Source: Tigriopus japonicus (lineage: Eukaryota > Arthropoda > Copepoda > Harpacticoida > Harpacticidae). From it: 64,000 nt of DNA. Location: assembly GCA_010645155.1 (NCBI GenBank), contig JAAGOF010000257.1:525579-589578 (forward strand), given 5' to 3'. This document shows, one piece after another, positions 10,849 through 20,082 of this stretch (position 1 is its first letter; the number at the start of each line of letters is the position of its first letter). A program made the translations under genes and the position numbers. The notes under the pieces are model-generated. The model searched no databases and was not told the origin of the DNA. It saw only the letters and a program-made list of their open reading frames with translations.

Positions 10849-11849
10849 ATCTGCCTGCGAAAAGAACAAGCAAATGCTTGTTCTCATCGAACCTGATTCG
10901 TTGAGCCGCGTTTCCCTATTGTTGTGATTGGCCAACTATGAATGGTTTGTTAAAAGAATCCTGCAATTTTCCGTACAAATTCTGTAGAGGGAATTTGAGC
11001 ACCGAACACCTTGCTTTCCTTTCGGGAATTGCAAAAACAAGTTCTGACACCTCCAATTCAAAGTTCAAGACCTTTCTAAATGCCACAATATTCCATCCAA
11101 CAATAATCATCAACCAATTTTCAACCAACATGCTAGCTAACAACACTAAAGTAAAGTAACATGATTGTAAAGAGTTATACTTATTAATATGAAAGGAGCG
11201 CGGAAACAAACAAAATTGCACCACATGATGTTTTCTAGACAAAGATATTATTTCTTGCTCTTCTTGAAATTTCTTGACACAGGAATCCTTTCCTGCTCAT
11301 TTTAATTGTCCAATGAAGTTGACTCGTATGTTTCAAGGATTGAGATTAGATTCCATCATTACAACAGTTTCTGTAATGTTGATGTAAGATGTTATGAATT
11401 ATCTATCTTCTTCTCCAAAGCTCAATTTAGCCAGGCACCTCCTTTTGCGGCAGCCTGAACAACCATGCCTTCTATGCCCGTAATCTGGGGGCGTCAATAG
11501 GATCCAAAGAATTGTCCACGTCCTTCTTGTCGCTTGCGAAGTCAAAATGACCATATATATTCTGATTTTGCCAGTTATTTGTTGGTTATCTCGAATAAAC
11601 TCTTAGATAAAGGAAGATATTCAACTGAATTTCGTAGGATTCTGCTGTCAAACGCAGCTTTGTTGTTTCAATTTTCATAGATATCTTGTCTCGTTGCAAG
11701 AAATGGAACTACTTTCTTGATTGATTGTCCTTATTCCGGATAACGAAAATTGTGGCACGAAAATATGAAAAGGGGGAAGTGGATGGGGATAAGTGGAGAA
11801 GCGGTCAAGCGGTTACAGTCGTTTGGCACGAAAATAGCACCTATTGTAT

Positions 11850-13140
11850 TTATAAACATGTCTTTTCATAAGATATTCCCTGTTTAAAAATCCGTCATTC
11901 CTTTGATGTGCCACATAGTGAACTATTTTAAAGGCTATTTTAAGTTTAATTTTTTTTATCGACAATTATAAAAAAGAGTAAAAGCACGTATTAATTTCAC
12001 CAATAAATCTGCAATGTTTTAAAGTGAAACAAATTTCTGTGTCTGCCAAAGCAAAACCTAATGGAAAATTAACAACCCAAGGAAGTGTCTTGCCATCCAA
12101 AGAAAGTCTCTCAAATGTGAGGTAATTTATGGTCAAACTGAGAATAGAAGATTTGGAGTTGAGATATTTCAAAAAATTAGCAAAAAAAATCATCAGTATG
12201 AAAAGTTGGAAGGCTCATTTTTTTTAAGAAGTCGTTTTTCGCCGCAAAGGTGTAATAATAGGTTTGAACTAAATTTGTAATAAATGTAACAATCCTGAAG
12301 GCAAAATTGTACTTTTTTCTTTCAATTTATATGTCAAACTGAGATTGAAACAAGTTCTTAAGCTTTGTAGTGGAGATATAAATGCATGCTCTTATAATGC
12401 CAATTTGTGTGTTTTAATGACTATTTTTTTAAAAGATAGGTTTTTGAGTCATTATCAGATTATATTTATTATTAGTAAGGTTATATAGAGGTGAGGTAAA
12501 CTCCCCTAGTAGTTTCCTGTGTTTTGAATCGTTTCTTGAGCCAATTTTCTTGAGTCTCAATAAAAAAAATCTCGATATTGCAACATTTTGCCGCTGACAG
12601 AAAATTTGCTTAAAATGGGATTCGATTGTAATAAAAATACAAATACAGAAAAAAAGAGAAAGAAGGGAAAGGCTAAAAAGGTATAAACATGGCATATGTT
12701 GGATCCACACGACCACAAGGCAACACTTAGTCCAAACCGGCCTATCATGAGCACCTCAAAAGCCGTTCGCTCACAATAACAGACGGGAAAAGACTGAATG
12801 GGTTTCCCCCTTAGATCAATTATAATCACTACATAGCGTGCAAGCTTTAGTCCGGCTGATTTGGCAAGCGGGGCGGAATGCGTTGAATTTATGAGGAAAA
12901 TGTCGCCATCACACTGTTGAGCGGACAATTAGTGTGACCAAACATCCGAATCAAGACCAACTTCTTATACTCGTTCTTGAAGCCACAAGTTAGTTTTTGT
13001 TCATATATACGCAAAAGCTTAAATTTGGTTCTTTCTACCAATGAGTTATTCAATGTATTGGCAAAAAAGTTCCTAGTTGAAGTATTCAAATCCAAGGCAT
13101 GGTCACCTAGTGACGTCTTTGGTTCTTTCAATAAAGTGAC
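11850..13140. other. AT-rich stretch, nothing recognised
   Basis: Open frames here are short, low-complexity or overlap each other. Long minus-strand frames at 12429-12928 have no recognisable domain, and no exon borders stand out. Confidence 0.45.
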
Positions 13141-13145
13141 CATTA

Positions 13146-13322
13146 GCAATAACAAAAAATGACCCAAAAACATTGCTGAATTCCACATTTGACTCATCAA
13201 TTGCATGGTTGACATTTGCCTGGTCACACATTTCAAATGTTCCCGCACTTTCGTCCGCTCAATAGTTGGCGACCGGAGACACATTTTTAGGCTTGCACTC
13301 GGTCTATTATTAATAGATGTCA
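13146..13322 (-). repeat. Dispersed repeat, copy 2 (SINE body)
   Basis: This matches 5571-5750. On the minus strand it follows the tRNA-like head at 13340-13475, so the two together probably make one minus-strand SINE with a body different from SINE family 1. Confidence 0.6.
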
Positions 13323-13339
13323 ATGGTTTCTCCCTTATT

Positions 13340-13475
13340 CCTTCAATTCGATCCCCAACAGGATTCGAATCTATACCGGCTGGGAAGCAGTTACGCGACC
13401 GCCACCCGACGACCGGGCACCGACCGGGTAACGCGACCAGCCACCCTCGGCTTTTCTGGCTTCCTTTGAGAAGAT
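13340..13475 (-). mobile_element. tRNA-like SINE head
   Basis: On the minus strand the head GGAAGCCAGAAAAGCC leads to a GC-rich central part and a box B-like AGATTCGAATCC (plus-strand 13360-13371) followed by TGTTGGG, the same layout as the family 1 heads at 10511 and 19896. The GC-rich insert (13385-13445) with CGACCG/CGGTCG words replaces the normal middle. A 207-codon minus-strand frame running through here is not a gene. Confidence 0.55.
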
Positions 13476-13714
13476 GAGAACATTTAAACCTCTGAAATTG
13501 AATGAAAGCCAAATGAATGTGGGGATTGGAAGCACAAGAATGAAAGACTCCATTATTCCTTTTAACCTTTATTGGTTCAAGAAATGTCAGTCCTGAAAAA
13601 TATTTTGTATTGATAGCATGACCGATGATGACAATATCCTTTCTAACATTAGGCGCTGTCGGAATTAATCCTCACTACTCGTAACAAACAACCCAGGGTG
13701 CTTTCCCCAGACAA

Positions 13715-13720
13715 TTTATT
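13715..13720 (-). promoter_or_regulatory. Polyadenylation signal AATAAA
   Basis: AATAAA on the minus strand begins directly after the TGA stop at 13721-13723 and supports this as the true gene end. Confidence 0.6.
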
Positions 13721-13980
13721 TCACTTTTGGAACGAGCAATCCGGTCTAAGCGAAATAAGCCACGTGCTGAAAGAACCATTGGTGGGCAAACATGAATCTT
13801 TGCAATTACATCGAAGATCATTGGACCTTCGGGTGACCTCAATGGCCTTGGCTTTCTCGAATTTTCCACATAAAGCAATACACTCTTCGGGAAACATGCC
13901 TTGAGTGAATCGATACTCTTGATAATACACGTGGGTGTCGTAAAGCGTATTACATTTGGATCGGGACTGGACCGGGCACA
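13721..13980 (-). CDS. 3' exon of a cysteine-rich, probably secreted protein
   Basis: A clean acceptor (pyrimidine tract then TTTGCAG, 13990-13981) opens a phase-1 exon of 260 nt coding 85 residues to a TGA stop, with AATAAA right after the stop. The product has eight cysteines in a pattern CPVQSRSKC ... EECIALCGKF ... RCNCKDSC ... PDC and ends SFQK. Spaced Cys with an ECxxLC and a CxC pair recalls PAN/apple or WSC-type extracellular modules, but I cannot assign it firmly. An upstream exon at 14090-14116 joins it in frame. The sequence is more GC-balanced than its flanks. I am fairly sure it is a real exon and unsure of its family. Confidence 0.6.
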
Positions 13981-14089
13981 CTGCAAATAAAAGTGGTGAC
14001 TGAACTCCTGATGCGAATTAAATATTTTTTTTTTTTGTGCTGAGAATGACAAATTCTGTACATTTCAAGGAGATCTTGCGTGTCTTTAC

Positions 14090-14116
14090 CTTGAATCAAA
14101 CGTGGAGCCAATTTTT
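14090..14116 (-). CDS. Candidate 27-nt exon upstream of the cysteine-rich exon
   Basis: The donor CAAG|GTAAAG at 14090/14089 is good and gives a 109-nt intron to the acceptor at 13981. The splice is phase 1 on both sides and reads EKLAPRLIQ into VCPVQ. The acceptor above it (TATATTAG) is weaker, so the true exon may be longer. No signal peptide or start codon was found further up. Confidence 0.35.
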
Positions 14117-14743
14117 CTAATATAAGCAGAAATATAATTCAAGGAATCCGAAGGTTAGGTGTTAACTAAGAAATCACAAGGTTTTCATGATTTAAAAAAA
14201 AACAAAGAAGTGTTGAATGGCAGTATCTTTTACACATTTCTTTGAATTTTTAGAGAAATGGAAAGAAACATATATTTATGAAAGTTAATGAAAAAATCAT
14301 GAACTGAACATTAAAAAATAGATGAGGGAGTCTTTTATACTCCCTCGTTTTTTCTTATTATTACTCATTAATTATTATTGTTCAAGTATTTTTGCTCAAA
14401 ACTATGTTCACGAGAAACAAAGGGAAAAATTGAAAAATTAATTTTCTAGAAAATAATTTTTAAATCTGGTCTTTAGTAGTGACTTAGATTGCTTGTCATG
14501 TTACTGTGATGGGCCACTTGATATGAAATCCTGAATTAGAAAGCTCTTCTGACGAAGAACGGGACTTCCCACGCGGTAAACTTGTACGTACAGATAATGA
14601 TCAAGTCAAAAACAGATCGTTTTGGGTCCCATAAAGAAAAGCCCATAAGATTGTTGGAAACCCAGGGGGAATCACTATAAAATTAACCTATTCACTGAGT
14701 CTCAGAAACAACAAACAACAACAAAAATAATAATAATAATTAT

Positions 14744-14880
14744 AATAATTAGGTTACGTTTTATTAGGTTTAAGTTAGGTAAGGTTTGTTTAGGCAAACA
14801 TCAGTTTAGTTTGGTATTAAATAAGGTTTGTTTTGGCTTGAGTTGGGTAAGATTTGGTTTAGAAAGCCTTGTGTTGCAAC
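14744..14880. repeat. Degenerate TTAGG-like tract
   Basis: Words TTAGGT, TTAAGTTAGGTAAGG and GGTTTGTTTAGG recur in a loose array after an (AAT)n run. It looks like an old, decayed TTAGG tract or a G/T-rich minisatellite. The flanks 14140-14740 and 14880-15075 contain nothing recognised. Confidence 0.35.
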
Positions 14881-15079
14881 TTGAAGTGAACGAGTTAAAA
14901 TCGGTTTTGAAATTTGCTGATTTTATGGAATTGACGTCACGGTTTGTTTTGAGTTAAAATTTTCAACAAGAATATTTCAGAAATGATTAGCGATGAAGCA
15001 AGTGGGCTCTTAGTTGAAGCTGCGAGTTCCTCCGAAAACCGGTTTCAGAGAAACTGAAACGTTCAGCAGCTGACTAAAA

Positions 15080-15205
15080 GGTATTGACTTGTCAGATTCA
15101 AGGTTGATTGGCGATTTGCGGGGCCAAACATTTAATCGACACGCAACCTTGCCACAAGAATAATCAGCTGTAAGTCGGTAGGTAGTTGTTTGCGATTCAC
15201 TCAAA
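15080..15205 (-). repeat. Dispersed repeat, inverted copy of 19346-19475
   Basis: Shared words include TGACTTGTCAGATTCA, ACATTTAATCGACACGCAACCTTGCC and GTAGGTAGTTGTTTGCGATTCACT (each with few changes), in opposite orientation at 19346-19475. In the other copy it is bordered by a TTAGG array. It is non-coding and its element type is unknown. Confidence 0.6.
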
Positions 15206-15589
15206 GCAACAAGCCCGAGTGTCTGTCTGTCTACCTGGTTCTCTTGGCTGATTTAGCCGTGGAATCGCAAAATACCATCAATGCTCACCACGGTTACGGT
15301 CTTCAAGTCAACTTAGGTCAACACCATCAAGCCGAAGGCCATGCTGTTCCATGAAGGTGGGCTGCCACCCACCTCCTTCTACATCAGAAGTAGTCCGATT
15401 GAATGTGTCAAGTTTTTCAACTTTGTCAGTTTCACCTTCTCCACCCAACTCTAGTTTACCAATCACTTCAAATTAGCTTTCATCATCCCCATCTTCCTCA
15501 ACGCCCTTCACCTCTGGCTTCCCAACTCCGCCCAATCCGCCCTCAAAAATCTACTGATGCCACCCACACCAAATTCCCAGTCACTTGTT

Positions 15590-15790
15590 GGTTGTCCTTC
15601 CACGTCAAGGGCATAACAACACCTTATTGTCCTTGGTGTGACACCCCTTCGGAATATTGGAGGGCACGCACCTTCGTCCGGCTTCCTGCCCAATTCCACC
15701 AACGACTGAAACTGACAATGGAACAGTTCAATCTGACCCACCCTTGCTACTGCAATAACTGAGAATTTCATCATCTACTTCTACCCAATT
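15590..15790 (+). repeat. Coding-like dispersed repeat (plus copy)
   Basis: The translation ARTFVRLPAQFHQ ... FNLTHPCYCNN here recurs as SRTFVRLRAQFHQ ... SNPPILLQ and FNLTHPFYCNK in the minus-strand sequence at 22770-22905. A related preceding segment (TPYCPWC / IPYCPLL) is also shared. It is part of an unidentified repeated element that may once have coded. Neither copy has a full open frame. Bases 15210-15590 are GC-richer but give no recognised gene. Confidence 0.5.
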
Positions 15791-16439
15791 GTATCTGTAC
15801 TGTCTCTGTACATCTCCCCCTTTCTTTCATTACTCATTTCTTTCATGACATATATTTATCTCATATTTTTTTACGCCATAAAATGACAGTGAGTCTCAAT
15901 AAACTTTTTATTATTAAAGTATTAAGCCTTTCTGGACATGTTCAAAATAACTGAGCTCTCATTCCAAACTAAAGAAAATTTTGCGATTTTGAAGACTTGT
16001 TTAGAGAAGGTTTATGATTTCAGGATATTCTTTGAATTTTTGACAAGGAAACATGGATTTGGCAAAATTGTCAAAAAGGTCTCAATAATTAATTATAACG
16101 TATGATGACCATTTTTGAGGGAAATAATTGATTGCAATGAAATGGAAATTATTATGGGCAGAAGAACTAATTTATCAGTCAGCTTGGCCTCAAAATCAAC
16201 TTGACCTATTTTAATCTAAAAGAGAAAACTACAGCTTCTATCAGAGGAAATGACATCCGGAAGATTTTACCTACTCTTGGGAAACAAAATATCAATTAAT
16301 ATCTCTGTAAGTAAGGACTTACAAGAAGAATCATTTCTCATCATTTGGTAATTCTTAATTTTGGAGTATTGTTAACCTGGATTACTGTCAATACTAATTC
16401 ATTATCATTAAGTTGGATTTTGAAAGAATTTTTTTGAAA

Positions 16440-16570
16440 AATATTAAAACTTTCCCCCTTTATATGCTCACTCTTAAAACTAATTACTTGCGGTTTCAAT
16501 TTAAATATCTTCCAAAATTTTGATGCTTTTTATTTAACATACTTTTTCATCAAAAAGTTACATTTTGAAA
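16440..16570. repeat. Dispersed repeat, also at 18735-18880
   Basis: Shared words ACTTTCCCCC.ATATGCTCACT and TTTGATGCTTT in the same order and orientation recur at 18735-18880. It is non-coding and AT-rich. Bases 15900-16440 and 16570-17110 show nothing else I can support. Confidence 0.45.
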
Positions 16571-17115
16571 GCAGAATGTTGAATAATAGGTCAGATGTTT
16601 TGTGTCTTCCAAGGTGTGCTAGCAAAGTTGACTTCGAGGCAACTTCAAGTCAGTTTCAGCCGTTTTGTTGATAGCATAAGCTTTCTTGAATCAGAAGTAC
16701 ACCAAGCAACTCATGAAAAAGAGAAGTGTACCACTGGTGCCAAGGTGCAACAAGTAGATACGTCAACAATTTTCCAATGCTACTCATATGTTTAGCATGC
16801 ACAAACATGTGCTAGTTCCATTGACTTCAAGTAAGCTTCTAGCAAGCTGGGTCGTTATTTGGGCTTAGCATCAGGTTTAATTGATGAGAGGTTCTCCGAG
16901 AAGCACGCCTAGAGAGGAGCATTCCAACGTTGTGGAAGCACTCCCATTTGAATACTTCAACGCTGATCAATCGAACTGTAAGCGAACTTCATTCCAGTGT
17001 TTCCTTAAATTAGCTGCCACAATTTGCATGCTCCTGTGAGATCAATCAATGTTTTGAGTTGAATGGAGTAATATGAAATAAAGAAGGAGAAATGTGGAAT
17101 AGCTGAACCAGCGGG

Positions 17116-17398
17116 CAATGGATGAGTGCAATCGAACGAATTCAGCTGGGGATTCTGGGGCCAAAATGACTATGGATGGGTCAGAACTAGGTTCGGACAT
17201 TTCATAGTTTTAGTTTGGTTCGTGAGGAAAAAATTCTTATTTGAATTGATTGCCAAAATGAAGAAAACAATTTGGGCTCACGAATTTTGATTAAATTTTA
17301 TGGAGGGTGAATCTCGACTCCGACCCATCCCTAGCCATTTTGGCCCCAGGATCCCCAGCTGAATTCGCTCGATTACACGCGATTACACTCATCCATTA
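17116..17398. mobile_element. Short inverted-repeat element (MITE)
   Basis: The left end CAATGGATGAGTGCAATCG and the right end read inward TAATGGATGAGTGTAATCG match, followed by further matching arms (GAATTCAGCTGGGGAT and GGGGCCAAAATG) of about 80 bp. The start fits the loose hAT pattern YAxxG, but flanking 8-mers differ, so the superfamily is open. Confidence 0.6.
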
Positions 17399-17399
17399 G

Positions 17400-19320
17400 T
17401 GTTTCAAGAGGATGAATTTACGATCATAGATGTAGAGGCACTTCTAGGTTGGAATGAGAGACTTACTTTTCAAAATGGCAGCTGTCTCAACAAAACCAGC
17501 CAATGGGCAGTACCAAAATTGAAAGTGGTGGCCTCTGGTGGTAGACCTGCACTTTTTTCCGGGCTAAATCCTTCGAGGCTTTGCTCTATTAGTACATTCA
17601 AGTGGGCTCGTTTTACAACAAATTTTATTAAATTTAGGTTGGCTTTTTTGAAATCCAAATGTTACTTTCACATCTGTAGAATTCATCTCTATTCAAAAGA
17701 AATGCTCTAAATTCCTTCAAAAAACCGAGGTTTAAGCATTTCCAAGTCTTTACTGTCTACCTTGGGTGCAGACGGTGCAGTCCACCGTAGACATTCTCTT
17801 TTTCCTTTCATGCAAAAGAGCAGCGGTTCGGCTGGAGGGAAAATGCCCGCACCGTCCACAAGACGTGCCCACGGTGCCCACACCAACACAAAAGCGACAT
17901 GGTGACGAAGCTTAGCTCTGAGAAACCAAATAGGCTATTTTTTTCTCGGGAGGGGCTTTAAGCTTTCAAAAATTACTATTCAGTTATTTTAAATTTTGAT
18001 TAGCCCTATTTAGCCTTTCTTTGGTCATTACAAAAGTGTTTAGCCCCTGTTTTTGTTCTGAAGACTTGTGCTTTTAAACTTTATTGAAAAACAATGCATC
18101 ATTATGTTATTACAACATTTTAGTGACAATTTTTCTTCTTTTAACACTTTTGAAAATATTACAATAACCGGAATCACTTGTGTGGTTAATATTTCTAAAT
18201 GAAGAGAGGTTCTGTGTGATTGTTTTTAATTTTCGTTTTCCGCTATGTTATTTACACTAAAGATAAGATACATTACATTAGATTCTACAACAAAGCATTA
18301 AGCTTTTTTCGACTTTTTGATGAAAATGCATTCATTACATGCCTGTTTCATTCCAAGATCGAGCCACAAAAGTTGGTTTGGTTTGGACACTGTTTGCTGG
18401 TCACACTTGTTAAGAAGGAAAATGACTATGAACTACGAAGAATGAACTACGAAGTGTACTAACAAGTACACTTTCTAGAGTTGCCATCAAAACATATGCT
18501 CACACCATTATTTGAACAGGACGATTCATCTTGCGTTTGGCACGATTTGTCAAAATTACACCCAACAAACTAGTATATGAAATCACTGTATGCGATTCGG
18601 TTGGGTTGCAGAAATCTTCAAAGGAGCTGTGTTTATAAAGTTAATGAAAAGTTTACTTTCAAGTAGACTTTGGAGCATACCTTCAAGTAAACTAGCAAGC
18701 ATTCCGAGACCAATACAACCAAAACATATGACCTAATATCAAACTTTCCCCCTAAATATGCTCACTTGTAATTTGCTAGTACTTGGGTTTTAATTGAAAT
18801 ATTTCCCTTAACAAGTTGATGCTTTCTTAACATTTTGCGTAAATATTTGTTGTGAAATTTTGATGTTTTTTTATTTAAAAAATATTAAAGTAAAGTCTTT
18901 GGCTTTTAATTCTTGATTACTTTTGTTTGCTCTAATGATGATGATGATGCAATATTATAATTTGACGTACTAATAACGTTCATAGGTGACCATTCTGAGT
19001 TTGTTTGACCTTTAGACGTGTTTTCGCGTGCTCAGGTTTTCTAAATTTTGTTTGATTGATACAGGATTAAACAAATGAAATAAGGAATAATCATCAAATT
19101 TTAACATGCTCTTTTTGGGACTAAAGCTAATCTGTATAGAGATCCGAAATCGAGATCCAGAAAAATGGATGGAACTCCAGACGGAATATATCTGGATAGG
19201 GACGGAGATGGGAATGATTTTGCTCTGGAAACATAGTGCCTTTACAAATAGCTTTAAAAGATTGACTGTCACGGCATCACAACAACATTCGAATATCATT
19301 TTAGTCTCCAGCAATGCAAA
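17400..19320. other. Non-coding stretch with one dispersed repeat
   Basis: Apart from the repeat at 18735-18880 only chance open frames are seen. There are no splice-bounded exons and no RNA genes. Confidence 0.45.
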
Positions 19321-19322
19321 GA

Positions 19323-19345
19323 TTAGGTTAGGTTAGGTTAGGTTA
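19323..19345 (+). repeat. Interstitial (TTAGG)4 array
   Basis: Four perfect TTAGG units plus TTA. TTAGG is the common arthropod telomere repeat. Here it is internal and borders the dispersed repeat at 19346. Confidence 0.85.
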
Positions 19346-19475
19346 CTGAGTGAATCGCAAACAACTACCTACCGACTAACAGCTGATTATTGTTGTGGCA
19401 AGGTTGCGTGTCGATTAAATGTTTGGCGCCGCAAATCCCCAATCCACCCTGAATCTGACAAGTCAATAGGTGGGG
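19346..19475 (+). repeat. Dispersed repeat, copy of 15080-15205
   Basis: See the matching inverted copy. This copy starts directly at the end of the TTAGG array, with GAATCGCAAACAACTACC near its start. Bases 19476-19890 are non-coding. Confidence 0.6.
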
Positions 19476-19895
19476 GACAGCGCAGATATTACTTTTTAGC
19501 CTTTCCACAATCCATAATCAGGAGTTTTGGCAAATTTTGAGTATAAATAGGAGAAATATGTTTAATAGATTTGCCTGTCCCAAAAATCCGAAATTGTCAA
19601 AGTTCATTTCAAATAGTGTCGCTTTGCTTTTGGTTTCGGAATGAGTTATCCGAAAACGGAAGCTTTCCCAACATTGCATCCGAAATCACTTAAAGTCCGG
19701 GACCATTTATTTTTCTTAGGAACATAATTTGCTTGACTCATTGCTTACCTGTATAATCGGTACTTTTGGATGGATAGAAAATTCCTGGAAGTCGAGAGTA
19801 ATACACAATTAGGCAAAGGTTTGCAAAGGGGAGGTTGTGAAACCTCTTTTGAAAGCTGTTCGGATTTTTTAATACCACTACAAGGACATTTAAGG

Positions 19896-20075
19896 AAGCC
19901 AGAGTGGCCACGCGTACTAGCGCGTTCTTATAAGTGCCGAGTGTAAGTGCTACCCCAGACGGCGTAAGTTCGAATCCTGTTGGGGGTCGGATTGAAGCTG
20001 TCGGGAGAAATCCTTCAATTTACAGGGAATTGCATTCCTTGTAGCGGTAGTAAAAAATCCGCGAAAAAAAAATAA
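19896..20075 (+). mobile_element. tRNA-derived SINE, family 1
   Basis: This is a full-length match to the SINE at 10511: head AGCCAGAGTGGCCACGCGTA, box B AGTTCGAATCC (19967-19977), AGCTGTCGGGAGAAATCC, the stem-loop GGAATTGCATTCC and AAAAAATCCGCG before poly-A. It inserted tail-to-tail against the minus-strand LINE copy that ends near 20083. Confidence 0.85.
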
Positions 20076-20082
20076 ATAATAT

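Larger units (their letters stand above)
9520..11843. mobile_element. Outer inverted-repeat element holding a nested hAT
   Basis: The left end TAGCAGCTATTTTCGTGC (9520) and the right end read inward TAGGTGCTATTTTCGTGC (11843) match at 16 of 18 bases. Words ATTTTCGTGC and CCGCTTCTCC recur just inside both ends (9550-9740 and 11755-11825), like subterminal repeats. The flanking 8-mers do not match, so target duplication is not supported. The part 10860-11740 holds only unconvincing open frames. A hAT-type element sits inside at 9792-10848. Confidence 0.5.

Noticed and set aside
12557..12928. 123-codon minus-strand hydrophobic frame
   Set aside because: No start context, domain or splice borders; an overlapping frame is equally long. 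Consistent with chance in AT-rich DNA.
12889..13512. 207-codon minus-strand open frame
   Set aside because: It runs through a SINE head and a dispersed repeat also found at 5.57 kb, has no recognisable domain, and changes character along its length.
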